Source: Mannheimia granulomatis | GTDB lineage: Bacteria > Pseudomonadota > Gammaproteobacteria > Enterobacterales > Pasteurellaceae | Direction of reading: 5' to 3' | Assembly (NCBI RefSeq): GCF_013377255.1 | Contig: NZ_CP016614.1 | Span: 686,001 to 750,000 of the forward strand | DNA: 64,000 nt | Translations under genes and position numbers: made by a program | The notes under the pieces: generated by a model | Told to the model about the DNA's origin: nothing | The model's database searches: none | Seen by the model: the letters and a program-made list of their open reading frames with translations, nothing else | Shown here: positions 48,866 through 58,710 of the stretch, piece after piece | How positions within the stretch are numbered: position 1 is the first letter of the stretch | How the letters are laid out: the number at the start of each line of letters is the position of its first letter

Positions 48866-49505
48866 GTCACTTTCTTTGCTTCGCCAAAGAAAGTAACCAA
48901 AGAAAGGCGACCCTACTTCACCGCTATTACTCGCAAGTTCGCATTGCTCACTTGCTCGCCCCTTTGGGGTCGTCGGCAAAGCCGACGCTCAAACGCCTTT
49001 GGCGTTTGTCTTCGCTTTGTTTGAATTTGTTTGACGGAAAAATTTAAAACTCGCCAACTTCGTTGGCTCAAACACTAAATTTTTCCTACAAATTCAAAGT
49101 CGCTCAGGCGGTTCAGAAGGGAGCTCGTTAGAGCGTTATTTTGCAAAAAATTTTAAAAAAATCACCGCTTGTATGGTCGGATCGGGTTCCCTTCTGAGTT
49201 GCCCGAACGACTTGAAATTTTTAGGAAAATAACCCGAGCGAGAGCGAAGCGAACATCAGGGTTATTTTTCGTTAAGAAAATTTCAACCAAGTGAGGACAA
49301 ACGCTTTAGCGTTTGAGCGTTGGCTTTGCCAACGACCCCGAAGGGGCGAGAAAGTGAGCTTTGCGAACTTTCGAGTAACAGCAACGAAGCAGGGTGTGCT
49401 TTCTTTTGGTTACTTTTACTCGCTTTGCTCGCCTAGTAGGCTGTTGCCTAAGGCAACATTCAAACGTAAACGTTTGTCTTTGCACAAGCAAAGAAAAGTA
49501 ACAGA
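48866..49505. repeat. Large palindromic element of nested hairpins between argC and argB
   Basis: About 640 bases with no credible gene. The two arms (48923-49010 and 49296-49382) are inverted copies, and the similarity continues outward and inward around a centre near 49153. Each arm holds local hairpins: left GCAAGT/ACTTGC, GCCCC/GGGG(T)C, CGTCGGC/GCCGACG, AAACGCC/GGCGTTT; right AAACGCT/AGCGTTT, CGTTGGC/GCCAACG, CCCC/GGGG, GAAAGT/ACTTTC. Stem changes between arms come in complementary pairs. A third partial unit lies at 49443-49500 (GTTGCC/GGCAAC, CAAACG/CGTTTG). An inverted uptake signal is at the centre (49163). Similar sequences beginning CTTTCTTTGCTT recur in gammaproteobacterial genomes from memory; I could not search. 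Confidence 0.8.
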
Positions 49506-49519
49506 AAACAGGAGATATA

Positions 49520-50377
49520 ATGGATATTCAAGAAATCAACCAATTCGCAAATTTATTAGAAAAATCAACCGCTTGTCTTGCGAAATGGCAGGATAAAATA
49601 ATCGTGGTGAAATACGGTGGTAATGCGATGATCAACGAAGAACTGAAAAAATCCGTTATGGCGGATATTTTAGTGTTGAATCGCTTAGGCGTGAAAGTGG
49701 TGTTGGTGCACGGTGGCGGGCCGGAAATTTCGCAAGGGGTGAAACTGCTCGGCAAAGAGCCTCAGTTTATCAACGGTTTGCGTGTGACTGATAGTGATAC
49801 CATCAACGTTGTACTGCAAATGTTAGCGGGCAAGGTAAATAAAAGTTTAGTGGCGTTACTCAAAGGTAAAGGAATCGGCTTATGTGGTATTGATGGCGCT
49901 ATGTTACAATGTAAAAAATTAGAGGCTGAAGTCGATTACGGCTTTGTGGGCGATATCGTGAAAGTAAATCCTCACGTGATTGAAATGGCTCTTAATGCGG
50001 GTTTAATTCCTGTGCTTTCAACGGTTGGGGTGGACGAAAACGGGCAAGCCTATAATATCAATGCTGACACTGCTGCCAGCGAAATTGCGATAGCGTTGAA
50101 AGCGGCAAAATTAGTTTCAATGACTGATATTGCAGGCTTATTACGAGATCGTTTTGATGAAAGTACCTTAATTCCCGAAGTGGAGATTAATGAGGTACAA
50201 GGCTTAATCGAACAAGGCATTATCGCAGGTGGTATGATTCCTAAAATTGCCTGCTGTACCGATTTTATCAATGCGGGCGGCATTGAGGCGAATATTATTG
50301 ACGGGCGAATTGACCACGCGATTTTAGTAGAACTCTTTGGCGGCAAAAACGGCACGCGTTTTTATAAAAAAGGATAA
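49520..50377 (+). CDS. argB: N-acetylglutamate kinase
   Basis: 285 residues. VVKYGGNAM (phosphate loop), VVLVHGGGPEIS, GLRVTDSDTINVV, the NINADTAASEIAIAL block and GGMIPKIACC are typical. The N-terminal extension of about 25 residues before IVVKYGG is the helix found in hexameric, arginine-inhibited kinases; part of it is encoded by an uptake signal (ACCGCTTGTC at 49568). AACAGGAG gives its own ribosome site after the palindromic element. Three bases separate it from argD. Confidence 0.94.
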   Translation: MDIQEINQFANLLEKSTACLAKWQDKIIVVKYGGNAMINEELKKSVMADILVLNRLGVKVVLVHGGGPEISQGVKLLGKEPQFINGLRVTDSDTINVVLQMLAGKVNKSLVALLKGKGIGLCGIDGAMLQCKKLEAEVDYGFVGDIVKVNPHVIEMALNAGLIPVLSTVGVDENGQAYNINADTAASEIAIALKAAKLVSMTDIAGLLRDRFDESTLIPEVEINEVQGLIEQGIIAGGMIPKIACCTDFINAGGIEANIIDGRIDHAILVELFGGKNGTRFYKKG

Positions 50378-50380
50378 AAA

Positions 50381-51565
50381 ATGGCAACAAGCAACAACAT
50401 CAAACAATTAGATAAAGATTATATCGCTCAAACTTACGGCAGATTTGATCTTGCTCTTTCGCACGGCAAAGGCTGCGATGTATGGGATTTTGAAGGTAAC
50501 CAATATCTGGATTTTACCAGCGGTATTGGCGTAAACAGTTTAGGTTGGGCGGACGGAGAGTGGCTGAAGGCGGTTACGGAGCAAGCCGGTAAATTACAAC
50601 ATACCTCAAATCTCTTTTTTACCGAGCCATCGAGCTGTTTGGCGGAAAAATTAGTGAATGCAAGCGGTCTAAAACGAGCATTTTTTTGCAATTCAGGGGC
50701 AGAAGCCAATGAAGGAGCGGTGAAAACAGCCCGCAAATATAGCCACGATAAATATGGAGCTGGGCGTTCAACGGTCTTAACCTTGGTAAACTCTTTCCAT
50801 GGTAGAACTATTTCCACTTTAGCAGCAACAGGGCAAGATGTATTTCATCAACATTTCCACCCATTTACTGATGGGTTTGAATATGTGCCTGCAAATGACA
50901 TTGATGCTTTAAAAGCACGCTTAAAAACAGACGATGTATGCGGAATTTTGGTAGAAGTAGTGCAAGGTGAGGGCGGTGTTTGCTCACTAGATAACGATTA
51001 TCTACAGGTGGTACAAGAACTTTGCCAAGAAAAAGATTTGGTCTTTATTATTGATGAAGTGCAAACCGGCATTGGGCGAACAGGTACACTTTTCTCATAT
51101 GAGCAATTTGGCTTAAAGCCCGATGTGGTCACGCTTGCAAAGGGCTTAGGCGGTGGTTTACCGATTGGCTCATTCCTATTAGGCGAAAAAGTCGAAAATA
51201 CTTTGGGCAAAAGTGACCACGGTTCAACCTTTGGTGGAAACCCTGTAACCTGTGCCGGTGCGAATGTGGTGATGGATAGAATTAATGCTGATTTCTTGAC
51301 AGAAGTGCAACGCAAAGGGCGAAAAGTACGAGAGGCTTTGGCAGGATTACCTAAAGTAAAATCCGTTTCAGGTTTAGGCTTAATGCTTGGCGTAGAATTT
51401 GAAGAAGGTGTTTTGGCTTCTGATGTGGTGGCAAAATGTATTGAAAAAGGCGTGTTATTTCTGACTGCAAAAAGCAAATTGCGTTTATTGCCTCCGCTAA
51501 CTATTAGCGATGCTCAAATTGAGCAAGGAATGAAGGTGCTGAAAGAAGTATTGGAAACCTATTAA
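50381..51565 (+). CDS. argD: Acetylornithine aminotransferase
   Basis: 394 residues of a class III PLP aminotransferase. FTSGIGVNSLGWADGEWLKAV, FFCNSGAEANEGAVKTARKY, SFHGRT, VVQGEGGV, FIIDEVQTGIGRTGTLFSYE, and the PLP lysine in VVTLAKGLGGGLPIG are present, followed by STFGGNPVTCAGA. Converts N-acetylglutamate semialdehyde to N-acetylornithine, next in order after ArgC. The enzyme may also serve lysine synthesis (DapC), as in E. coli. Contains an in-frame uptake signal (GCAAGCGGTC, 50662). Terminator follows. Confidence 0.94.
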   Translation: MATSNNIKQLDKDYIAQTYGRFDLALSHGKGCDVWDFEGNQYLDFTSGIGVNSLGWADGEWLKAVTEQAGKLQHTSNLFFTEPSSCLAEKLVNASGLKRAFFCNSGAEANEGAVKTARKYSHDKYGAGRSTVLTLVNSFHGRTISTLAATGQDVFHQHFHPFTDGFEYVPANDIDALKARLKTDDVCGILVEVVQGEGGVCSLDNDYLQVVQELCQEKDLVFIIDEVQTGIGRTGTLFSYEQFGLKPDVVTLAKGLGGGLPIGSFLLGEKVENTLGKSDHGSTFGGNPVTCAGANVVMDRINADFLTEVQRKGRKVREALAGLPKVKSVSGLGLMLGVEFEEGVLASDVVAKCIEKGVLFLTAKSKLRLLPPLTISDAQIEQGMKVLKEVLETY

Positions 51566-51572
51566 TTTGGAT

Positions 51573-51602
51573 AAAAAATCCCGCTTTAAGCGGGATTTTT
51601 TC
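51573..51602. terminator. Bidirectional terminator between argD and rho
   Basis: AAAAATCCCGCTT and AAGCGGGATTTTT, perfect stem with minimal loop, T-run on both strands. Confidence 0.87.
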
Positions 51603-51609
51603 ATGGATT

Positions 51610-52872
51610 TTATGAGCGTTTCATAATCTCAAAAAACTCCTCATTCGTTTTTGCCATCATTAATTTATCAATTAACCATTCGATAGCATCCACTTCATCC
51701 ATAGGATTAAGTACTTTACGCAACATCCACGTTTTTTGCAGTTCATCGGCTGCCATTAATAGATCATCTTTACGTGTGCCGGAACGATTAAAGTCAATCG
51801 CAGGGAAGATTCGACGCTCAGCAATCTTACGAGATAAGTGTAATTCCATATTACCTGTACCTTTGAATTCTTCAAAGATAACTTCATCCATTTTCGAGCC
51901 TGTATCGACAAGAGCGGTTGCGATAATAGTTAAACTACCACCTTCTTCTACATTACGGGCTGCACCGAAGAAACGTTTAGGACGATGTAGTGCATTGGCG
52001 TCCACACCACCGGAAAGAATTTTACCTGAAACAGGCGTCACGGTATTGTAGGCACGAGCAAGACGAGTGATAGAGTCTAATAAAATCACTACATCTTTTT
52101 TATGTTCTACAGAGCGTTTGGCTTTTTCTATTACCATTTCAGCCACTTGAACATGTCGGGTAGCAGGTTCATCAAAGGTTGATGCAATCACTTCACCACG
52201 CACGGTACGTTGCATTTCGGTTACCTCTTCCGGACGTTCATCAATTAATAACACAATTAATTCACATTCTGGGTGGTTGGAGGTAATGCTTTGAGCAATA
52301 TTTTGTAGAAGTACGGTTTTACCTGCTTTAGGTGGGGCGACGATTAAAGCTCGTTGACCTTTACCGATAGGCGCGGCTAAATCTAAAATACGAGCAGTTA
52401 AGTCTTCTTTCGAGCCATTTCCTCGCTCCATTTTTAAACGTGAATTAGCGTGTAAAGGAGTTAAGTTTTCAAATAGAATTTTGCTACGAGAGACTTCAGG
52501 TTTATCGTCGTTAACTGAATCTACTTTTAACAATGCAAAATAACGTTCACCTTCTTTAGGTGGGCGAATTTTACCTTCAATTTTATCACCGGTTTGTAAG
52601 TTAAAACGGCGTATTTGACTTGGAGAAACATAAATATCATCAGGACCGGCTAAATATGAACTATCTGCAGAGCGCAAGAAACCAAAACCATCCGGTAATA
52701 TTTCTAGCACACCTTGGCCGAAAATATCTTCACCACTTTTCGCATGTTGTTTAAGAATGGCAAAAACAATGTCTTGTTTACGTAAGCGGGCTAAATTTTC
52801 TAAGCCCATTTGATTTTCGCCCATTTCAACAAGTTCTGAAACAGGTGTGTTTTTTAATTGAGTAAGATGCAT
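51610..52872 (-). CDS. rho: Transcription termination factor Rho
   Basis: 420 residues (E. coli 419). N-terminal helix bundle, then the RNA-binding cold-shock-like domain ([39 protein letters not shown]), then a RecA-like ATPase with Walker A APPKAGKT, Walker [17 protein letters not shown], and the secondary RNA loop region with [26 protein letters not shown]. Hexameric RNA helicase. Single gene. I saw no strong leader structure upstream. Confidence 0.97.
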   Translation of the reverse strand: MHLTQLKNTPVSELVEMGENQMGLENLARLRKQDIVFAILKQHAKSGEDIFGQGVLEILPDGFGFLRSADSSYLAGPDDIYVSPSQIRRFNLQTGDKIEGKIRPPKEGERYFALLKVDSVNDDKPEVSRSKILFENLTPLHANSRLKMERGNGSKEDLTARILDLAAPIGKGQRALIVAPPKAGKTVLLQNIAQSITSNHPECELIVLLIDERPEEVTEMQRTVRGEVIASTFDEPATRHVQVAEMVIEKAKRSVEHKKDVVILLDSITRLARAYNTVTPVSGKILSGGVDANALHRPKRFFGAARNVEEGGSLTIIATALVDTGSKMDEVIFEEFKGTGNMELHLSRKIAERRIFPAIDFNRSGTRKDDLLMAADELQKTWMLRKVLNPMDEVDAIEWLIDKLMMAKTNEEFFEIMKRS

Positions 52873-53013
52873 AATTGGAATATATATTTATTGATAATAA
52901 AAGGTTGGATTTTTGATAGTTAGCCAGATATAGTTAACCGTAAAATGATGTGGCGAAGAATACCGCAACAATAAAAAAATTGCAAATGTTTTATACAAAA
53001 TGACCGCTTGTAA

Positions 53014-53042
53014 GAATAAAAACGCCAGTAAATGCTGGCGTT
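53014..53042 (-). terminator. Terminator after cysK
   Basis: On the minus strand AACGCCAG-CATTTA-CTGGCGTT is followed by TTTATT. An inverted uptake signal (GACCGCTTGTA, 53002) lies just past it. Confidence 0.83.
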
Positions 53043-53053
53043 CTCATTTTTTA

Positions 53054-54001
53054 TTAAGCTTCAATCCCTTCAAAAAGAAGCGTACTTAAATAACGCTCAG
53101 ATGCAGATGGTAACACTACAACAATTAATTTATCTGCAAATTCAGGTAATTTCGCCAGGCGAGCTGCTGCTGCGACTGCTGCACCGGATGAAATACCGCT
53201 TAAAATACCTTCTTCGGCCATTAAACGGCGAGCGGTTGCGATTGCTTCTTCACTTGAAACTTGCTCAACACGATCAACTAAAGATAAATCAAGATTTTTC
53301 GGAATAAAGCCTGCACCGATACCTTGAATTTTATGTGGTGCCGGTTTGATTTCTTCACCGTTTAAGGTTTGAGTAATTACCGGAGATTCTGCCGGTTCTA
53401 CGGCAACAGAAATAATTTGTTTACCTTTATCTTGCTTGATTGCACGAGAAATACCGGTAATAGTACCACCTGTACCCACACCTGCGACCAATACATCGAT
53501 TTTACCTTCGGTTGCATCCCAAATTTCAGGACCGGTAGTTTGCTGGTGAATAGCCGGGTTAGCCGGATTTTCAAATTGTTTTAGTGTGACGTAATGATCA
53601 GGGTTTGATGCTGCGATTTCAGCCGCTTTTTCAATTGCCCCTTTCATTCCTTTTGCCCCTTCGGTTAAAACGAGATTCACGCCTAAACCACGTAATAAAC
53701 GTTTACGTTCCGTACTCATTGTTTCAGGCATGGTTAAGGTAAGTTTATAGCCACGAGCTGCTGCAACATAAGCAAGAGCAATACCCGTGTTACCACTGGT
53801 TGCATCTACAATTTCTTTTCCTTTGGTTAAGATTCCATCTTTTTCTGCTTGCCATACCATATTCGCACCAATACGGCATTTTACGCTAAAGCTTGGATTA
53901 CGTCCTTCTACTTTTACAACAATGTTGCCGTTACCGAAATTCTTTAAACGAACAAGAGGAGTATTACCAATAGAATATGAATTGTCTGCATAAATAGTCA
54001 T
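53054..54001 (-). CDS. cysK: Cysteine synthase A
   Basis: 315 residues of a PLP O-acetylserine sulfhydrylase. [39 protein letters not shown] contains the PLP lysine; [20 protein letters not shown] holds the substrate loop [18 protein letters not shown] binds PLP phosphate; [14 protein letters not shown] follows. Makes cysteine from O-acetylserine and sulfide. CysK/CysM distinction rests on overall resemblance to CysK. Stand-alone gene between rho and thrB. Confidence 0.93.
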   Translation of the reverse strand: MTIYADNSYSIGNTPLVRLKNFGNGNIVVKVEGRNPSFSVKCRIGANMVWQAEKDGILTKGKEIVDATSGNTGIALAYVAAARGYKLTLTMPETMSTERKRLLRGLGVNLVLTEGAKGMKGAIEKAAEIAASNPDHYVTLKQFENPANPAIHQQTTGPEIWDATEGKIDVLVAGVGTGGTITGISRAIKQDKGKQIISVAVEPAESPVITQTLNGEEIKPAPHKIQGIGAGFIPKNLDLSLVDRVEQVSSEEAIATARRLMAEEGILSGISSGAAVAAAARLAKLPEFADKLIVVVLPSASERYLSTLLFEGIEA

Positions 54002-54151
54002 AATGATGTTCCTTTTAGATTAGGTTTTAAAATTTTAAGCTTATCATACTTATTTCTTAGCTATTTTCTAGTAGCAATAAGGCATTTAATATAACTAAAT
54101 GAAATATGTTTAGGCAATAATTAGTGTGCTTTAAAGAGGGGAATGAAAACT

Positions 54152-54194
54152 AAGCGGTCATATTTTGCAAAAAATTTGCTAAATATGACCGCTT
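54152..54194 (-). terminator. Inverted uptake-signal pair after thrB
   Basis: AAGCGGTCATATTT (54152-54165) and AAATATGACCGCTT (54181-54194) are exact complements; on the minus strand AGTTTTCATT follows. It ends the thr operon before any thrC. Confidence 0.7.
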
Positions 54195-54211
54195 GAGTCT
54201 AAAGTTAAGGG

Positions 54212-55159
54212 CTATTTCAGCTCCCTTGCTCCTTGATTATCTACTTTGCAAATATGGATGAAACCTTCATTGTTTTGTAGATACTCTTTTTCTAAGTAGC
54301 TTACTAAACGTTGAGCATGTTCCAAATCGGGAGCAATTGCAAACATTGTTGGGCCGGAGCCGGAAATACCAACAGCTAAAGCACCTAAATCTTTACAGCC
54401 TTGGCGGACAGTTGGGAAGTTCGGTAGTAAATCCTCTCGATACGGCTCGGCAATTAGGTCTTTCATCATTGTTGCAGCCAACACATCTTGGTGGGTATGG
54501 CAAGCGTGAACAAATGAACCTAAGTAGCGGGCTTGCTGAATCATATCTTGACGGGTGTAGCTTTTGGGTAAAATAGCTCTTGCTTCAGCGGTTGAAACTT
54601 CCACTCCCGGGTAGGTAAGTACCCAGTACCATTCATCAAAGAATGGCAATGGCTGGCAGATGTTGCCGAGTGATTGAGTCATTAACTGTAATCCGCCTAA
54701 ATAGCAAGGGGCGACGTTATCATAGTGGATAGAACCTGAAATTCGTCCTTCTAATTCCCCCATCATTTCCAATAGTTCCATTTTTGAGAATGGTTCATCA
54801 TGGAATTTATTTAGTGCTACTAAGGCTGCTACAATTGAGCAAGCACTAGATCCAAGGCCTGAGCCAATCGGCATATTTTTCTCAAGCGTCAAACGTAAAT
54901 TTTTTACATCACCGCCACGTAATTTTAAGCGTTCGCTAAAAAGTACATAGGCTTGATAGACAATATTTTTTTGCGGCTCTTTTGGTAGTTTTCGTACGAA
55001 ATAGCCGGCACTTTCTAATTCAAAGACTTGATCGCAATCTTCAATTTGGACTACATCGCCTAATAATGATCCGTCAATAGGGGAAATTGCCGCCCCTAAA
55101 GAGTCAAAGCCGACACTAATATTAGCGCTTGAAGCAGGGGCATAAATACGTAAAACCAT
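54212..55159 (-). CDS. thrB: Homoserine kinase
   Basis: 315 residues of the GHMP kinase family (E. coli 310). [22 protein letters not shown] begins the fold, the ATP loop is [26 protein letters not shown] near residue 90, and the third motif is [17 protein letters not shown]. Phosphorylates homoserine. Its ATG overlaps the thrA stop (one base). Unusual in that threonine synthase does not follow. Confidence 0.95.
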   Translation of the reverse strand: MVLRIYAPASSANISVGFDSLGAAISPIDGSLLGDVVQIEDCDQVFELESAGYFVRKLPKEPQKNIVYQAYVLFSERLKLRGGDVKNLRLTLEKNMPIGSGLGSSACSIVAALVALNKFHDEPFSKMELLEMMGELEGRISGSIHYDNVAPCYLGGLQLMTQSLGNICQPLPFFDEWYWVLTYPGVEVSTAEARAILPKSYTRQDMIQQARYLGSFVHACHTHQDVLAATMMKDLIAEPYREDLLPNFPTVRQGCKDLGALAVGISGSGPTMFAIAPDLEHAQRLVSYLEKEYLQNNEGFIHICKVDNQGARELK

Positions 55160-57615
55160 TAGTTTGCTCCTCCGTGTAAGGTGCGAAGAATATCGGCAAA
55201 AATACCCGCTGCGGTGACACTGTTGCCGGCACCGTAACCACGCAAGAGGAGTGGAATTGGGTTGTAATAGCGAGTTAAGAATGCAAGGGCATTTTCACCA
55301 TCTTTCACTTTGTAAAGTGGGTGATTTTCATCAACGGCTTCAATTGCTACACGACATTTATCACCGGTAATTGAGCCTACATAACGTAATACTTTGCCCT
55401 CTGCTTTTGCGGCTTCAACACGTTTGCTAAATTCTTCATCCAATGAAGGTAAAACTTGTAAGAATTCATCGCGGCTCATGCCCTCAGAGAAGCCTTTTGG
55501 TAATACGCCCTCAATTTCAATATCTTCAAATTCAAGCGGTAAGCCGGTTTCACGAGCAAGAATTAAGAGTTTACGCGCCACATCGGCACCGGATAAGTCA
55601 TCGCGAGGATCAGGCTCGGTAAAGCCTTTTTCTTTTGCTATCAATGTTGCTTCAGAAAGGGTTAAACCTTCTTCTAATTTGCCGAAAATGAACGATAATG
55701 AGCCTGAGAGAATTCCTTCAAATTTTTCGACTTCATCACCGGCTGCCAAAAGGTTTTGTAAGTTCTCAATAACCGGTAAGCCTGCACCCACATTCGTTTC
55801 GTATAAGAATTTGTGTTGACTTTGGCGAGCATTTTCACGCATTTCTAAGTAATATTCATAGCCTGAGGTGTTTGCCTTTTTGTTTGGGGTTACTACGTGA
55901 AAACCTTCTTTTAATGCTCGAGCGTAAAGATTGGCGACAGATTGAGCTGAAGTACAATCTACAAACACAGGGTTTACTACGTGATGGAACTTGATGAATG
56001 AAAGTAACACATCAAAATCAGACGGCTGAATTGCTTTTTCTAAATCTTCTTTCCAGTTGTCTAAATTTAAGCCGTTTTCGTTCAACAACATTTTATCCGA
56101 GTTAGCTAACGCACAAACGCGGATCTCAATGTCCTTTTTTGCCAAAAATTCCTTTTGTTGCTTGACTTGTTCAATTAATTCGCTGCCAACGCCACCTACG
56201 CCAACTAAAAACATATCGACTACACGTTTGCTGTTGAACAAGGATTTATGCGTTGCTTTTACCGCCTCAATGGCTTTATTAAGAGGTACAACGGCAGAAA
56301 TAGAACGTTCAGATGAACCTTGTGCAATTGCCACAATGCTGATATTAGCTTGGGCGAGAGCAGAGAAGAATCGTGCGGCAATACCTTTAGCAGTACGCAT
56401 ACCGTCTCCGACTACCGAAACAATGGATAAATCTTTAATAATATCAATCGGATCGAGCAAGTTTTCCGATAATTCCTGAGCAAATTCTGTATTTAAGGCA
56501 CTTAAGGCTTTTTCTGCTGATTTGGCCGGTACACAGAAACTGATACTGTATTCTGAGGAAGATTGAGTAATTAAAATGACCGAAATACCGGCTTTTGACA
56601 TAGTTGAGAAGACGCGAGCAGCCATTCCCACCATACCTTGCATTCCGGAGCCTGAAACGTTAAACATCGCTACGTTATCCAGGTTTGTAATCCCTTTTAC
56701 TTTTAAATTATCGGCTGCGACATTACTGTCAATTAATGTACCTTTTCCCTCCGGATTACCGGTGTTTTTAATTAAGCACGGAATATTTAATGGCACTAAT
56801 GGCCCGATAGTGCGAGGGTGAATCACTTTCGCCCCAAAGTAAGAAAGTTCCATCGCTTCTTGGTAGCTCATTGATTCTAAACAAACAGCATCCGGCACTA
56901 AACGAGGATCACAGGTATACACACCATCTACATCTGTCCAAATTTCACAGATATCTGCTTTTAAGCACGCGGCTAAACAAGCAGCAGAGTAGTCAGAACC
57001 ATTGCGGCCTAATAATACTAATTCGCCTTTTTCATTACCGGCAGTGAAGCCCGCCATTAATACTACATTTTTCTTTGGAATAGAGAGCGCATCAACACGT
57101 TTGGTTGACTCTGCAATATCAACAGAAGATTCTAAATAGCTACCATGAGCCAATAATTTCTCTACAGGATTGATACGTGTTACATCATAGCCTTTTGCCT
57201 CAAACCAAGCTTGCATCATAGCAATTGAGAGTTTTTCTCCTCGACAGTGAATAGTGGCTGCTACATCATCAGACAAGGATTTACTTTTTGCAGCATCTGC
57301 CGCAACTTGCCGAATTTGTTTCAATTCGGCATCGACCAAGGCTAATAATTCGTCACGTGCAAAGTTATTATTTGCTTCATATAAGCCATTGATAATATTA
57401 TGGAAAATAGAGGTTGCTTCAGAAAGGTTAGATTCAAATGATTCGCCGGCAATCGCTTTATCGACAATAGCAACAAGATGGTTGGTAATTTTAGCAGGGG
57501 CAGATAAGACACCGGCTGCCTGATCTTTTAAATGTGCCTTTTCGATAATGTCTGCCGCTTGCATAAAGCATTCGGGGTTGGCAAGTGATGTGCCTCCAAA
57601 TTTAAGAACTCGCAT
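55159..57615 (-). CDS. thrA: Bifunctional aspartokinase I / homoserine dehydrogenase I
   Basis: 818 residues (E. coli 820). Residues 1-290 are aspartokinase ([40 protein letters not shown] here [12 protein letters not shown]), then two ACT regulatory domains (about 310-460), then homoserine dehydrogenase ([75 protein letters not shown]). Catalyses the first and third steps from aspartate and is normally threonine-inhibited. Preceded by a leader-peptide attenuator. Confidence 0.97.
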   Translation of the reverse strand: MRVLKFGGTSLANPECFMQAADIIEKAHLKDQAAGVLSAPAKITNHLVAIVDKAIAGESFESNLSEATSIFHNIINGLYEANNNFARDELLALVDAELKQIRQVAADAAKSKSLSDDVAATIHCRGEKLSIAMMQAWFEAKGYDVTRINPVEKLLAHGSYLESSVDIAESTKRVDALSIPKKNVVLMAGFTAGNEKGELVLLGRNGSDYSAACLAACLKADICEIWTDVDGVYTCDPRLVPDAVCLESMSYQEAMELSYFGAKVIHPRTIGPLVPLNIPCLIKNTGNPEGKGTLIDSNVAADNLKVKGITNLDNVAMFNVSGSGMQGMVGMAARVFSTMSKAGISVILITQSSSEYSISFCVPAKSAEKALSALNTEFAQELSENLLDPIDIIKDLSIVSVVGDGMRTAKGIAARFFSALAQANISIVAIAQGSSERSISAVVPLNKAIEAVKATHKSLFNSKRVVDMFLVGVGGVGSELIEQVKQQKEFLAKKDIEIRVCALANSDKMLLNENGLNLDNWKEDLEKAIQPSDFDVLLSFIKFHHVVNPVFVDCTSAQSVANLYARALKEGFHVVTPNKKANTSGYEYYLEMRENARQSQHKFLYETNVGAGLPVIENLQNLLAAGDEVEKFEGILSGSLSFIFGKLEEGLTLSEATLIAKEKGFTEPDPRDDLSGADVARKLLILARETGLPLEFEDIEIEGVLPKGFSEGMSRDEFLQVLPSLDEEFSKRVEAAKAEGKVLRYVGSITGDKCRVAIEAVDENHPLYKVKDGENALAFLTRYYNPIPLLLRGYGAGNSVTAAGIFADILRTLHGGAN

Positions 57616-57651
57616 AGTTTCTCCTGATATTTATATTTGCAAATTTTTATA

Positions 57652-57712
57652 TAAAAAAACCCGCTTGTAGCGGGTTTTCTAAACTCTGTTTTTCAGCAAC
57701 ACTAACCCGCAT
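57652..57712 (-). promoter_or_regulatory. thr attenuator: terminator and antiterminator arms
   Basis: RNA AACCCGC (57670-57676) pairs with GCGGGTT (57658-57664) followed by TTTTTATAT, a terminator. The same AACCCGC can pair instead with an identical GCGGGTT at 57704-57710, which is the end of the leader reading frame. A ribosome reaching the leader stop covers the upstream arm and permits termination; one stalled at Thr/Ile codons frees it. Confidence 0.85.
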
Positions 57713-57767
57713 TATGTGATTGCATAATGGTAATTGTGGTCATAATAATAGTTGCTACGTTAAACAT
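57702..57767 (-). CDS. thrL: thr operon leader peptide
   Basis: 21 codons: MFNVATIIMTTITIMQSHNAG, with four threonine and four isoleucine codons packed between residues 6 and 14, the amino acids made from homoserine. It ends within the antiterminator arm, 87 bases before thrA. This arrangement is the classical threonine/isoleucine attenuation control of thrABC. It is too short for an ORF-length cutoff. Ribosome site is weak (GAGAAA). Confidence 0.85.
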   Translation of the reverse strand: MFNVATIIMTTITIMQSHNAG

Positions 57768-57891
57768 TTTGTTGTTTCTCAATTAAATATGAATTAGCTG
57801 AGAGAATGTGGCAAAGCTTTTCGTTTGTCAATCTTTTTTTATTGGAAATTGCGTTTTTTATCATCTTCTTATTTTTGCCTATTGCATTAAT

Positions 57892-57918
57892 TGTGATTAA
57901 TCTGAAGATTAAATCACA
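57892..57918. promoter_or_regulatory. Inverted repeat upstream of sodA
   Basis: TGTGATTAATC (57892-57902) and GATTAAATCACA (57907-57918) pair with one bulge. It is too widely spaced for CRP (TGTGA-N17-TCACA). TTGTTT-16-TAAACT (57925-57952) is a possible sodA promoter just after it. Confidence 0.4.
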
Positions 57919-57993
57919 GATTTCTTGTTTTAGATCAAAAAGCTGCTAAACTTAGCGAGGAGTGATTAACCTTTATATAATGAGGACAAAAAA

Positions 57994-58635
57994 ATGGCAT
58001 ACACACTACCTGAATTAGGCTACGCTTATGATGCGTTAGAGCCACACTTTGATGCAAAAACAATGGAAATCCACCATTCTAAACATCACCAAGCTTATAT
58101 CAATAACGCAAATGCAGCGTTAGAAGCTCATCCGGAATTATTAGAGCAGTGTCCGGGTAAATTAATTACCGATTTAAATCAAGTGCCTGCGGAAAAACGC
58201 ACTGCGGTACGTAACAATGTGGGTGGTCATGTAAATCATACTTTATTTTGGAAGGGTTTAAAAACCGGTACTACTTTGCAAGGTGCATTAAAAGATGCCA
58301 TCGTGCGTGATTTTGGTTCAGTTGAGAACTTCCAAGCAGAATTTGAAAAAGCAGCAACCACCCGTTTCGGTTCAGGTTGGGCGTGGTTAGTGATTGAAGA
58401 CGGTAAATTAGCGGTAGTTTCAACAGCAAACCAAGATAACCCATTAATGGGTAAAGAAGTAGCTGGCGTTTCAGGCTACCCAATTTTAGGTTTAGATGTT
58501 TGGGAACACGCTTACTACTTAAATTACCAAAACCGCCGTCCGGATTTTATTAAAGCATTCTGGAATGTTGTTAACTGGGACGAAGCGGCAAGCCGTTTTG
58601 AAAAACAAATCCCGGGCTGTGGCTGCGGTAAATAA
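57994..58635 (+). CDS. sodA: Manganese superoxide dismutase
   Basis: 213 residues. [38 protein letters not shown] holds His27-type ligands, [13 protein letters not shown] the second histidine, and [24 protein letters not shown] sequence (here RRPDFI) the Asp and last His. Q in [12 protein letters not shown] marks the Mn type. The tail ends in PGCGCGK, with two cysteines not found in E. coli SodA. GAGGACAAAA precedes the ATG. Confidence 0.95.
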   Translation: MAYTLPELGYAYDALEPHFDAKTMEIHHSKHHQAYINNANAALEAHPELLEQCPGKLITDLNQVPAEKRTAVRNNVGGHVNHTLFWKGLKTGTTLQGALKDAIVRDFGSVENFQAEFEKAATTRFGSGWAWLVIEDGKLAVVSTANQDNPLMGKEVAGVSGYPILGLDVWEHAYYLNYQNRRPDFIKAFWNVVNWDEAASRFEKQIPGCGCGK

Positions 58636-58658
58636 GTTCCTTTTCACTTAGTGATATT

Positions 58659-58710
58659 CAAGCGGTCATATTTTGTAAAAAAATTGCAAAATATGACCGC
58701 TTGTTTATTT
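58659..58710. terminator. Inverted uptake-signal pair after sodA
   Basis: CAAGCGGTCATATTTT (58659-58674) and AAAATATGACCGCTTG (58688-58703) are exact complements, 13-base loop, followed by TTTATTTTA; it separates sodA from the converging lipoprotein gene. Confidence 0.8.

Noticed and set aside
48811..49047. Open frame across the argC end and the left arm
   Set aside because: Shadow of argC followed by hairpin sequence; no ribosome site.
48866..49505. CRISPR array in the repeat-rich arg region
   Set aside because: Repeats are inverted, uneven and without regular spacers, and no cas genes are near.
49291..49596. Open frame of about 101 codons across the palindromic element
   Set aside because: It lies in the inverted-repeat region, overlaps the start of argB, and has no protein-like pattern; hairpins explain the sequence better.
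57892..57918. CRP site upstream of sodA
   Set aside because: The TGTGA and TCACA halves are 17 bases apart instead of six.
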